64,000 bases of DNA from assembly GCF_004114915.1 (NCBI RefSeq), contig NZ_CP022219.1:4246501-4310500 (forward strand), read 5' to 3'. Numbering within the stretch: the first letter of the stretch is position 1; each line of letters begins with the position of its first letter. A model generated the notes under the pieces. It was not told the DNA's origin. It worked only from the letters and a program-made list of their open reading frames with translations, and did no database searches. Origin of the DNA: Bradyrhizobium guangxiense. GTDB taxonomy: Bacteria > Pseudomonadota > Alphaproteobacteria > Rhizobiales > Xanthobacteraceae. Positions 52,023 through 60,633 of the stretch are shown here, in pieces. Made by a program: the position numbers and the translations under genes.

Positions 52023-52628
52023 CTATTGCTCGTCTTTCGGGGGCATCCGCGGCGGCGGAATCGGGGTGAACACGGAGCCTTGCGCGCCGGCCGGCGGAGC
52101 GATGAACTCGCCGGTCGAGGAATCGCCGCCGCTCGTCTCCATGATCGTCTTGGGCGTCACATATTCCCGGACCATGTCGATGAGGCTGCCATCGCCGCCG
52201 CCGAAATCGGCCGCGCGGCCCCCTTGCGGATGCCCCAACGCAATCTCGTTCTCGGCGGCATGGGTCTTGTCGGCGAGGCTGTCATTGTAGGGCACCCGGA
52301 AGGCCCGCGGGATACCGCTTGGACGATTGTCCTCGTCCAGCGCCTCGACCCAGAGATAGATCGAGCCGGGATCACCCTGAAGCGAATGCGGCTCGACGAT
52401 GCGGGCCTTCAGCAGCTTGAAGGCCGTCGGCAGCCGGTCGGAGCTGGCCCAGCCGAGCAGCCCGCGCATCTCGGAAAAGCTGACGACATAGAAGGCGCTG
52501 GTCACGACCACCGCCACCGCCTTCAGCGACCAGTGCAGCCGCGCATAGACCAGCACGACGAGCAGAAGCGCGCCGATGACGGCGTAGGCGACCGACAGCG
52601 TCAGAATGACCGTCTGCAGGCTAGTCAC
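52023..52628 (-). CDS. Hypothetical two-helix membrane protein in a channel-like cluster
   Basis: A 201-residue protein with two N-terminal membrane segments (about 6-28 and 33-52) and a soluble C-terminal part ending in a Pro-rich tail (PIPPPRMPPKDEQ). The start overlaps the stop of the previous gene by 8 bases. No family was recognised. It is the third gene of the ExbB-like cluster, and its position suggests a dedicated partner. A 117-base gap without an obvious terminator separates it from the metallophosphoesterase gene. Confidence 0.75.
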   Translation of the reverse strand: MTSLQTVILTLSVAYAVIGALLLVVLVYARLHWSLKAVAVVVTSAFYVVSFSEMRGLLGWASSDRLPTAFKLLKARIVEPHSLQGDPGSIYLWVEALDEDNRPSGIPRAFRVPYNDSLADKTHAAENEIALGHPQGGRAADFGGGDGSLIDMVREYVTPKTIMETSGGDSSTGEFIAPPAGAQGSVFTPIPPPRMPPKDEQ

Positions 52629-53307
52629 GGCGTACCCTCACAGGGTTCTTGCTCACACCGGTCCTCGGGTCGAGATCGGCGCCGTTGCGCCAGCTGCTGC
52701 GGAACGTCTCCAGCAGCGATTTCGGCCGCTGGTCGACATTGATGACCTTGCCCTCTGCATCGATGCGGAACCGCACCGCGGTCTTCTCGTCGCCGGTGTG
52801 GTCGAGCGTGAACTTGTTGTCGAACACCACTTGCGCCGTCGGATTGAGCTTCTGCACCTTCACATTGGCCGTGACCGGCTCGCCGGTCGTCGCCACGAAA
52901 TGCGAGACGTTGACGGTGTATTCGCCGGCGAGGATGCCGCGCACCGTCACGATCTCCTCGCGGATCGGCGAGGCGATCTTCTTGCCGGCGACCATGATGA
53001 AGTCGTTGGCCCCGCCGCGGTCGTCGCGGTCGAGCGTCAGGAAACCGGCCTCGCGGTGGCGATACCAGGCGATGTTGCCGGCGGGATCCTGCACGAACAG
53101 GTCGAGATCGTCGGGATGGTTGTCCGGCCAGTCCAGCGTGATCATGAACTCGGCCTTGGAGTCGATCTTGCCCTCCTTGGCGTCGGGAGAGACCGCGAGC
53201 AGCGCCAGGAAGAACAGGAACGCGATCACCTGGAGCGCCTTGAACAGCATCACGCCCAGTGGGTCGAACGGCTCCTCGCGCGGATAGAGACCGAAATCAT
53301 CCATCAT
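52621..53307 (-). CDS. Single-membrane-span protein with large soluble domain, ExbD-like in position
   Basis: A 228-residue protein. A short N-terminus (FGLYPREEPFDPLG) precedes one membrane segment (about 20-42, LFKALQVIAFLFFLALLAVS), then a large beta-rich soluble domain (about 45-228) with DDLDLFVQDPAGNIAWYRH and EYTVNVSHFVATTG. Domain topology resembles ExbD/TolR/MotB-type partners of MotA/TolQ/ExbB channels, but there is no peptidoglycan-binding motif and no clear homologue. The start (ATG 53307 or 53304) overlaps the channel gene stop by 4 bases, so the two are translated together. Confidence 0.8.
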   Translation of the reverse strand: MMDDFGLYPREEPFDPLGVMLFKALQVIAFLFFLALLAVSPDAKEGKIDSKAEFMITLDWPDNHPDDLDLFVQDPAGNIAWYRHREAGFLTLDRDDRGGANDFIMVAGKKIASPIREEIVTVRGILAGEYTVNVSHFVATTGEPVTANVKVQKLNPTAQVVFDNKFTLDHTGDEKTAVRFRIDAEGKVINVDQRPKSLLETFRSSWRNGADLDPRTGVSKNPVRVRRD

Positions 53308-54089
53308 GACGGCGTTCCAGCGCCTTGAATTCCAGCGCCCCGGCGCTCGAGCACCGGCGCCACGTAGGTTTCGGTCAGCACCACCGCATCCGAGAACACA
53401 CGCTGGGTCGCGGCATCCAGCATGTAGTACTGGACGCGAACCAGGATCGAGCCGACAAGACCGGCCAGCGTCGTGTACATCGCGACCGCCATGCCGTCGC
53501 TCATCAAGCCCATCGACGAGCGCATCGCGACCTTGTCGGCGGCGTCCAGCCCTGCGATCGGCGCCAGCATGATGATGAAGCCGATGATGGTGCCGAGCAG
53601 GCCGAGCTTCATCAGCGTGTCCGAGACGAAGGCACCGAACCCGTTGGAGCCGCGCAGGCGATCGGCGAGCGTCCGCAGCAGCAGGGTCTGATCGACCGGC
53701 CGGTAGTCCTGCGCGGCGGCCTTCGTCACCAGGCTCTCGATGTGATCGCGCACCAGCCCGCGCGGCAGCGCCGTCGCGCGCGCATCGAGCACCTTGCTGC
53801 CATCGGGCGCCGCGAGCGCCGCCCGACAGCGCCGCGCGGCGGCTCCTTCCCGTGCGATCGCCCGCGTGCGCAGGAAGCAATGGCCGCAGGTGACGATGTA
53901 GAGCACCGCGATGACGCTCGAAATGTAGGTGCGGTCCGAGGTCAGCATCAGATGGATCAGGCCGAACCGCCACAACAGCACGACGGCGAAGATCGAAAGC
54001 CCGGTGAAGATCATCCAGAACAGCAGCGCGCTGCGCTCGGATGGGTCGGCAGCAGATCCCGCGATCGGTCCAATCGTCATCGAACTCAT
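53304..54089 (-). CDS. MotA/TolQ/ExbB-like proton channel family protein
   Basis: A 261-residue inner-membrane protein. Membrane segments lie at about 23-48 (LLFWMIFTGLSIFAVVLLW), about 56-75, about 165-185 and about 205-230. The family core is LGLLGTIIGFIIMLAPIAGL and MAVAMYTTLAGLVGSILVRV, matching the two conserved MotA_ExbB helices. ATG 54089 (MSSMTIGP) has GGGAG upstream. It heads a cluster with a single-span partner and a two-span partner, a proton-driven or TolQ/ExbB-like module. It is divergent from a histidine kinase gene. Confidence 0.88.
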   Translation of the reverse strand: MSSMTIGPIAGSAADPSERSALLFWMIFTGLSIFAVVLLWRFGLIHLMLTSDRTYISSVIAVLYIVTCGHCFLRTRAIAREGAAARRCRAALAAPDGSKVLDARATALPRGLVRDHIESLVTKAAAQDYRPVDQTLLLRTLADRLRGSNGFGAFVSDTLMKLGLLGTIIGFIIMLAPIAGLDAADKVAMRSSMGLMSDGMAVAMYTTLAGLVGSILVRVQYYMLDAATQRVFSDAVVLTETYVAPVLERRGAGIQGAGTPS

Positions 54090-54287
54090 GCTGCACTGCT
54101 CCCGGCTTGCAGGGATTAGCCTGCAACGATTCCACCCGATTAGATCAAAGCCGTCGCGCCCGGTCCAAAGACCCATGCCCAATCCGGCTTGGGAAATTTG
54201 CCCGAGCTGCCATCCTGGCCCACCTCGCAATTGGCAAGGCGCGGCGGCGTTGTTAGGCTGAGCTTATCAAACGTCGGGGGTGATCGC

Positions 54288-55658
54288 ATGCGCCTCGTGC
54301 TTCAGCTTGTCGCCCGTCTGCTGCTCATCGTGGCACTGTGCCTCGGTGCCGCGACGATATGGGCCACGTTCGACGCCTATCGCAGCGTCGACCGGTCGAC
54401 GGCGGCCTCGGCGCAGCGGGTCGCGCAGGCGCTCCAGGCACTGTATTGGCGCGAGCTCTTGCTGCGCAGCAGCAGAGCGCGCGAGCATCTCTTGCCGGTT
54501 CCAGACTGGCGCACGCTGGAGACGATGAAGCTGATCTCGCCCGGGGTCTGCGTCGAGTTCCAGCCCGCCGCGGCATTCGAGAAGCCGCTCTGCGGCCAGA
54601 GCGAGGGGCTCGGCAAGACGCCGCCGCGCTGGTTCGCCGCCATGGTGCCCACCTTCCTCGGCAGCCACGCCGAGGTGGTGCGGCCGGTCAGTCCCCGCGC
54701 CGCTTCTGCCGGCACCGTGGTCGCGACGCCGGATGCCGCGGCCGCCATTTCGCTCGCCTGGGAGTACATCCTCAACGTGATCGACGTCGCACTGTTGATG
54801 GCCGCGGCGATCGCGCTGCTGGCATCGCTTGCGATCGCGCATGCGCTGGCACCGGCGCGCGCGATCGTGACCGCCCTGCAGCGTATGGCGCGCGGCCAGT
54901 ATCGCACCAAATTGCCGCGCTTCCGCTCCATGGAGCTGGCGATGATCGGCGGCGCCGTCGGCGAGCTCGGCGGCCGGCTGGAGGAAGCCACCGAGCAGCG
55001 CGCCGCGCTGACGCGGCGCCTGATCGAAATCCGCGACGACGAGCGCCGCGCCCTCGCCCGCGAGCTGCACGACGAGTTCGGGCAGAACCTCTCCGCCATC
55101 CTCGCTTTCGCCAACACGATCGAGACAGCGAGCGCGAAGGACAACAGGGATCATGGCATCGCCCAGGATGCGCGCATGATCTCGCAGGCCACCCATCACC
55201 TGATGGCCTCGCTGCGCGATGCGCTGAAGCGCCTGCGCAATCCGCTGCCCGAGGAGCTGGGACTCGAGGCGAGCCTCGTCAATCTCGTCGATAGCTGGCG
55301 TTCGCAGAGCGCGGCGCGGCCGACGATCCAGCTCGACCTCAGGGGCGATCTGACGGACGTGCGGGGGCCGGCCGCCACCACGGCCTATCGCGTCGCGCAG
55401 GAATGCCTGACCAACGCGCTGCGCCACAGCGCAGCGCGCGAGATCTCCTTGCGGATCGAGCGCCGGGCCGGCGAGGACGATGCGCTGCTGATCCGCGTCG
55501 AGGACGATGGCGGCGGCGATGCGGAGCGCGTCGCGCAATCGGCCGGCTTTGGTCTGACTGGTATTCGCGAGCGCATCACCGCCGCGGGCGGTTCGTTGTC
55601 GATCCTGCCTGCCCGCGGCGGCCTCAGCGTCGCCGCCACCATCCCGCTCGCCGCGTGA
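54288..55658 (+). CDS. NarX/UhpB-type sensor histidine kinase
   Basis: A 456-residue kinase. Two membrane segments (about 4-24 and 165-190) bound a periplasmic sensor domain with two Cys (PGVCVEF and KPLCGQS). A HAMP-like region (about 190-240) leads to HisKA_3 with the phospho-accepting His in ALARELHDEFGQNLSAI and HATPase_c with GFGLTGIRERITAAGG. ATG 54288 has GGGGGTGA upstream. The NarL-type regulator gene begins 8 bases after the stop, so they are a classic two-component pair. It is divergent from the ExbB-like cluster and may regulate it. Confidence 0.93.
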   Translation: MRLVLQLVARLLLIVALCLGAATIWATFDAYRSVDRSTAASAQRVAQALQALYWRELLLRSSRAREHLLPVPDWRTLETMKLISPGVCVEFQPAAAFEKPLCGQSEGLGKTPPRWFAAMVPTFLGSHAEVVRPVSPRAASAGTVVATPDAAAAISLAWEYILNVIDVALLMAAAIALLASLAIAHALAPARAIVTALQRMARGQYRTKLPRFRSMELAMIGGAVGELGGRLEEATEQRAALTRRLIEIRDDERRALARELHDEFGQNLSAILAFANTIETASAKDNRDHGIAQDARMISQATHHLMASLRDALKRLRNPLPEELGLEASLVNLVDSWRSQSAARPTIQLDLRGDLTDVRGPAATTAYRVAQECLTNALRHSAAREISLRIERRAGEDDALLIRVEDDGGGDAERVAQSAGFGLTGIRERITAAGGSLSILPARGGLSVAATIPLAA

Positions 55659-55665
55659 GGCCGGC

Positions 55666-56316
55666 ATGAGCGAGGTTGCAGCAACAGGGATCTCCGTGCT
55701 CCTCGTTGACGACCATCCGATCGTCCGGCAAGGCTATCGGCGCGTGCTGGAAAGCCAGGGCGATCTGCATGTTGTGGCGGAAGCCGACAACGCCGCGGAC
55801 GCCTATGGCGCCTTCAAGGCGCACGACCCCGATGTCGTCGTGCTCGATATCTCGATGCCGGGCGCGAGCGGGCTGGAGGCGATCCGCAACATCCGCGCGC
55901 GCAGCCCGCGGGCGCGGATCCTGGTTTTCACCATGCACAACGAGGCCGTGCTGGTGAAAGCGGCCTTCGGCGCCGGCGCCAGCGGCTTCGTCACCAAGAG
56001 CAGCGAGCCATCCGCCGTGGTCGGCGCCATCCGCGCCGTCGCGCGCGGCGAGCGCGCCATGAGCGACGACATCGCGCATATCCTCGCCGAGGACAGTCTG
56101 TCGGCGGGCTCAGCGCTGGATCAACTTGGCGAACGCGAGATCGAGATCTTGCGCCAGTTCGCCGGCGGCGCCACCACCGAGCAGATCGCAGCGCATCTCA
56201 ACCTGAGTGTGAAGACGGTGCAGAACTATCACTACCTGATCAAGACCAAGACCGGCGCGCGCACGGATGCGCAGCTGGTGCGGCTCGCCGCGACCTGCGG
56301 GCTGACGAGGATCTAA
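55666..56316 (+). CDS. NarL/FixJ-type response regulator
   Basis: A 216-residue regulator. The receiver domain (about 8-125) has LLVDDHPIVRQGYRRVL, the phospho-acceptor Asp in VVVLDISMPGASG and Lys in GFVTKSSEPS. The LuxR-type helix-turn-helix is at about 145-210 (LGEREIEILRQFAGGATTEQ and LNLSVKTVQNYHYLIKTKTG). It should act with the upstream kinase. Its targets are not visible here. Confidence 0.95.
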   Translation: MSEVAATGISVLLVDDHPIVRQGYRRVLESQGDLHVVAEADNAADAYGAFKAHDPDVVVLDISMPGASGLEAIRNIRARSPRARILVFTMHNEAVLVKAAFGAGASGFVTKSSEPSAVVGAIRAVARGERAMSDDIAHILAEDSLSAGSALDQLGEREIEILRQFAGGATTEQIAAHLNLSVKTVQNYHYLIKTKTGARTDAQLVRLAATCGLTRI

Positions 56317-56374
56317 GCGCAGAGCTGCCGCGCCGTCTTGGTCTCTCGGGCTTCTCAATCTGCCGAACGAAATT

Positions 56375-56400
56375 GGAACGGAGACCATCCGGTTCCGGTT
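56375..56400 (+). promoter_or_regulatory. Candidate EcfG (general stress sigma) promoter
   Basis: GGAAC (56375-56379), 17 bases, GGTT (56397-56400). The EcfG consensus in rhizobia is GGAAC with CGTT about 16-17 bases on, so the -10 has one mismatch. The implied start of transcription fits the ribosome site at 56413 and ATG 56428. Confidence 0.4.
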
Positions 56401-56427
56401 AACACGGCAATGAAGGAGTACAGGGTC

Positions 56428-56733
56428 ATGAGTAAGGGTCATCACAAGACAGCCGACCATCCCCCAATCATCACGGTAGGCGAGCTTATCGACGAACTCT
56501 GCCGCCTGCCCGACACGGCCATCGTCCACTTCCGCTGCCCCATGTTCGACCAGGAGCTCACATTCTACCGCCTTCGAAAGCGGTCAAAGGACGCCGTCGA
56601 GATCGCGGTCAATGCCTATCCGGAGAGTCCGCCAGTGGTGCCATCGTCCGACCCTGCGCTCAACGCGCGAAGGCACTCGGCAGCTTCGCCGTCGCTTCGC
56701 GACGGCGCCTTTCTTCACAAGACGAGAGGTTGA
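56428..56733 (+). CDS. Hypothetical protein
   Basis: The 101-residue frame starts MSKGHHKTADHPPIITVGEL and contains a compact region with IDELCRLPDTAIVHFRCPMF and QELTFYRLRKRSKDAVEIAV, then a Ser/Pro/Arg-rich tail likely disordered. AAGGAG at 56413-56418 supports ATG 56428 over the longer frame. No family was recognised. A candidate EcfG promoter lies upstream, which would make it a general-stress gene; that is inference. Confidence 0.6.
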   Translation: MSKGHHKTADHPPIITVGELIDELCRLPDTAIVHFRCPMFDQELTFYRLRKRSKDAVEIAVNAYPESPPVVPSSDPALNARRHSAASPSLRDGAFLHKTRG

Positions 56734-56770
56734 CCAGCCGCACGGCGAATGGACTTGAATCCTCGCGGCC

Positions 56771-57358
56771 TCAGGCCGCCTTCAACCCGCGCAGCAGCAG
56801 CGCGAGCATCGCGTCCACACGCGCCGGCAACTCTGCGTCCTTCCACTCGTCCGCATGGGCCGGATGGTGAAAGCGGCTGGTGGCATCGAAGATCGCGCGC
56901 GCCGTGATCTTGGTGTCGGCAACGTCAAACACGCCCTGCTTCACGCCGTCAGTCAGGATCGCCGCGATCTGCTCGATCATGGTATCCTTGTGGCATTTGA
57001 CGGCCGCGCAAGCCTCGCGCGCCAGCGTCAGATAGGTTTCGAACATCTCGGGGTCGTCGAGCACGCGCGAACGCTTGGCGGCGAACAGCGTGCGCAGCCA
57101 GCGCTCGAGCCTGGCCGGCGCCGGGCCCTGCTCCTCGGCGATCTGGCGCAGCGGCGCATCGATGCGGTCAAGCCAGCGCTTGGCGACGGCCTCGCGCAGC
57201 GAGGCCTTGCTCGGGAAATGGCGATAGACGCTGCCATGGCTCACATCGAGCGCACGGGCAACGTCGACCACGGTGGCCTTGGCAAGTCCAAACCGCCTGA
57301 GCACGTCCTCGGTGACTTCGAGGATCCGCTCCGGCGTCAAGACAACAGCTTCATTCAT
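56771..57358 (-). CDS. TetR-family transcriptional regulator
   Basis: A 195-residue regulator. The TetR helix-turn-helix (about 8-55) has ATVVDVARALDVSHGSVYRH; the C-terminal domain holds the ligand pocket. No divergent or co-directional target gene is obvious: the upstream 556 bases contain no convincing large gene but carry strong dyads at 57686-57730. The ligand and target are unknown. Confidence 0.9.
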   Translation of the reverse strand: MNEAVVLTPERILEVTEDVLRRFGLAKATVVDVARALDVSHGSVYRHFPSKASLREAVAKRWLDRIDAPLRQIAEEQGPAPARLERWLRTLFAAKRSRVLDDPEMFETYLTLAREACAAVKCHKDTMIEQIAAILTDGVKQGVFDVADTKITARAIFDATSRFHHPAHADEWKDAELPARVDAMLALLLRGLKAA

Positions 57359-57450
57359 GCCAGCACCATGTTCCCGTTCAGGGCTCAGTTACTCCGGCAG
57401 TAGGGCTGCTTCCGAAGCGCCCTGGCCGGTCGTTTCGGAAAGCCTATGCC

Positions 57451-57552
57451 TTAATGAGGCAGTTTTGCAGCTTGCGCCGCGATCTGGCGCGCCACCAGCA
57501 AATTGAGCCAATGCCCAATAACGCCGGTAAAATTGAGGATTTCGGTCGTCAT
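57451..57552 (-). CDS. Possible 33-residue peptide
   Basis: The frame MTTEILNFTGVIGHWLNLLV continues ARQIAAQAAKLPH and stops with TAA. It is amphipathic to hydrophobic, and GGAG lies 11 bases upstream of the ATG. It could be a small membrane-associated peptide or the remnant of a decayed gene. Its orientation is away from the dyads at 57686-57730, which could form its control region. Confidence 0.3.
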   Translation of the reverse strand: MTTEILNFTGVIGHWLNLLVARQIAAQAAKLPH

Positions 57553-57685
57553 CGTCTCAAGTCTCCATTCGTCCGCGGGTCCCCGTTCTTCAATCCGCCT
57601 TCCGATCCGCTTCGGATGTCAGGCTCTCCGGGGCTTGTCGCGGGACGCCCAATCGGAGCGTCCGGAAACGCATATACACGCCCAG

Positions 57686-57730
57686 CTGACAGATTTCAAT
57701 ATCTGTCAGTCAATGATCCGTGATTGACAG
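57686..57730. promoter_or_regulatory. Cluster of operator-like dyads without an obvious gene
   Basis: CTGACAGAT (57686-57694), 6 bases, ATCTGTCAG (57701-57709) form a perfect interrupted dyad. The shared CTGTCA half (57703-57708) forms a second dyad with TGACAG (57725-57730). Repeated TGACAG/CTGTCA halves suggest dimeric repressor binding. Confidence 0.5.
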
Positions 57731-57914
57731 TTAATATTTGCGGCGGGGGTCGCCGTCGCCTGTCCACCGGTCCGGTGGAAAGCTCGGCGTTCCCCCTCCC
57801 CTGGCGCCCAGACCGTTTGTTTCGCCCTGCCGGCTCTGTTAAATCACGGCGTAAAAAGCATTTTGGCCGGCGCGCCCCTCAGGACCGCCCCCGCCCACCT
57901 TCTGGAGCCGTCAG

Positions 57915-59222
<1,308 letters not shown>

Positions 59223-59228
59223 ATTTCA

Positions 59229-59318
59229 GTCATTCCGGGTCGAGCATCGAACCCGGAATCTCGAGGTTCTCTGGTGCGCAAGTGCGCACCATAGTTCACG
59301 CTTCGCGTGCCCCGGAAC
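59229..59318. repeat. Degenerate palindromic repeat (ATTCCGGGG family)
   Basis: A 90-base unit from GTCATTCCGGGTCGAGC to CGTGCCCCGGAAC with an additional inner hairpin (GGTGCGCAAGTGCGCACC), between purB and the amidohydrolase gene. Confidence 0.75.
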
Positions 59319-59349
59319 AACGCCAAGCCCCACAAAGCACGGAGTACCC

Positions 59350-60522
59350 ATGCCCATTGTCAACCGCGTTGCTGCTCTCTCCGACGAAATGGCCGCCTGG
59401 CGACATGACTTCCACGAGAATCCGGAATTGCTCTACGAAGTCCACCGCACCGCCGGCATCGTCGCCGAAAAGTTGCGCGAGTTCGGCTGCGACGAGGTGG
59501 TGACCGGCATCGGCCGCACCGGCGTGGTCGGGGTGATCCGCGGCCGCAAGTCCAATTCCGGTAAGACCATCGGCCTGCGCGCCGACATGGACGCGCTGCC
59601 GATCATGGAAACCTCGGGTGTGCCCTATGCCTCGAAGGTCCCCGGCAAGATGCACGCCTGTGGCCATGACGGCCACACCGCGATGCTGCTGGGCGCGGCC
59701 AAATATCTCACCGAGACGCGCAATTTCGACGGCACCGCGATCATGATCTTCCAGCCCGCCGAGGAAGGCGGCGGCGGTGGCAAGGCCATGGTCGAGGACG
59801 GGTTGATGACGCGCTGGAACATCGAGGAGGTCTACGGCATGCACAACATGCCGGGCCTGCCGGAAGGGCACTTCGCAACCACGCCCGGCGCGATGCTCGC
59901 CTCCTCCGACAACATCCAGATCACGGTCCACGGCAAGGGCGGCCACGCCGGCGCCGGTCCGCACAAATCCGTCGACAGCGTGCTGATCGGCTCGCAGATC
60001 GTCAATGCGCTGCAATCGATTGTGGCGCGCAACGTCGATCCGCTGAAGTCAGCCGTCATCTCGATCACGCAATTCCACTCCGGCACGGCCTTCAACATCA
60101 TCCCCGAGGTCGCCGAGCTCGGCGGCACCGTGCGCACGCTCGACCCTGAAGTGCGCGATCTCGTCGAGCGCCGCATCGGCGAAGTCGCCGACAGCGTCGC
60201 GCGGGCCTATGGCGGCTCGGCCGAGACCAAGTACACGCGGATGTATCCCGTGACCATGAACCATGCGCGCGAAGCCGGCCTTGCCGCCGACGTCGCCCGC
60301 GACATCGTCGGCACCGATCGCGTCAACGACAAGTTCATCCCGATGATGGGCGCCGAGGACTTCTCCTTCATGCTGGAGGCGCGTCCCGGCGCCATGGTGC
60401 TGGTCGGCATGGGCGACGGCAACGAGTGTCACCACCCGGCCTACGTCTTCAACGACAACATCCTCGGCCACGGCGCCTCGTTCTGGGCGCGGCTGGTCGA
60501 GACGCGGATGCCGGCGGGATAG
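59350..60522 (+). CDS. M20 family amidohydrolase (hippurate/IAA-amino acid hydrolase type)
   Basis: A 390-residue metallopeptidase. The metal-binding and catalytic blocks are MHACGHDGHTAMLLG (Cys and His), FQPAEEGGGGGKAMVEDG (catalytic Glu and metal Glu) and GAEDFSFMLEARPG; the dimerisation domain inserts around 185-300 with GKGGHAGAGPHKSVD. Such enzymes release amino acids from N-acyl or indole-3-acetyl conjugates; in rhizobia, auxin-conjugate or hippurate hydrolysis is possible but unproven. It follows purB after a palindromic repeat. Confidence 0.93.
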   Translation: MPIVNRVAALSDEMAAWRHDFHENPELLYEVHRTAGIVAEKLREFGCDEVVTGIGRTGVVGVIRGRKSNSGKTIGLRADMDALPIMETSGVPYASKVPGKMHACGHDGHTAMLLGAAKYLTETRNFDGTAIMIFQPAEEGGGGGKAMVEDGLMTRWNIEEVYGMHNMPGLPEGHFATTPGAMLASSDNIQITVHGKGGHAGAGPHKSVDSVLIGSQIVNALQSIVARNVDPLKSAVISITQFHSGTAFNIIPEVAELGGTVRTLDPEVRDLVERRIGEVADSVARAYGGSAETKYTRMYPVTMNHAREAGLAADVARDIVGTDRVNDKFIPMMGAEDFSFMLEARPGAMVLVGMGDGNECHHPAYVFNDNILGHGASFWARLVETRMPAG

Positions 60523-60633
60523 TCGCGCATTCGTAAAGGTCAGATGATGAAGCCAACCTCGACAAGGCCGGTCGGAGGCTTGGAGGACATCGGCTGCAGA
60601 CCTCGATCACATTTCTCCTGGCGCGCAGCACGC

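Larger units (their letters stand above)
57359..57914. other. 556-base region upstream of purB with little coding
   Basis: The only plausible frame is a 33-residue one (57451-57552, minus). An inverted repeat TTCCGAA...TTCGGAA lies at about 57410-57440, and an operator-like dyad cluster at 57686-57730. The last 180 bases are the purB leader, without a recognisable riboswitch. The other open frames lack ribosome sites and family resemblance. Confidence 0.6.

Noticed and set aside
52023-54089. Zorya-type phage defence (ZorA/ZorB) for the ExbB-like pair
   Set aside because: The channel protein lacks the long ZorA tail, the partner lacks an OmpA-like peptidoglycan domain, and no ZorC/D or ZorE gene is adjacent.
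57454-57723. An 89-residue forward frame upstream of purB
   Set aside because: No ribosome site, no conserved-looking segments, and it runs through the dyad cluster.
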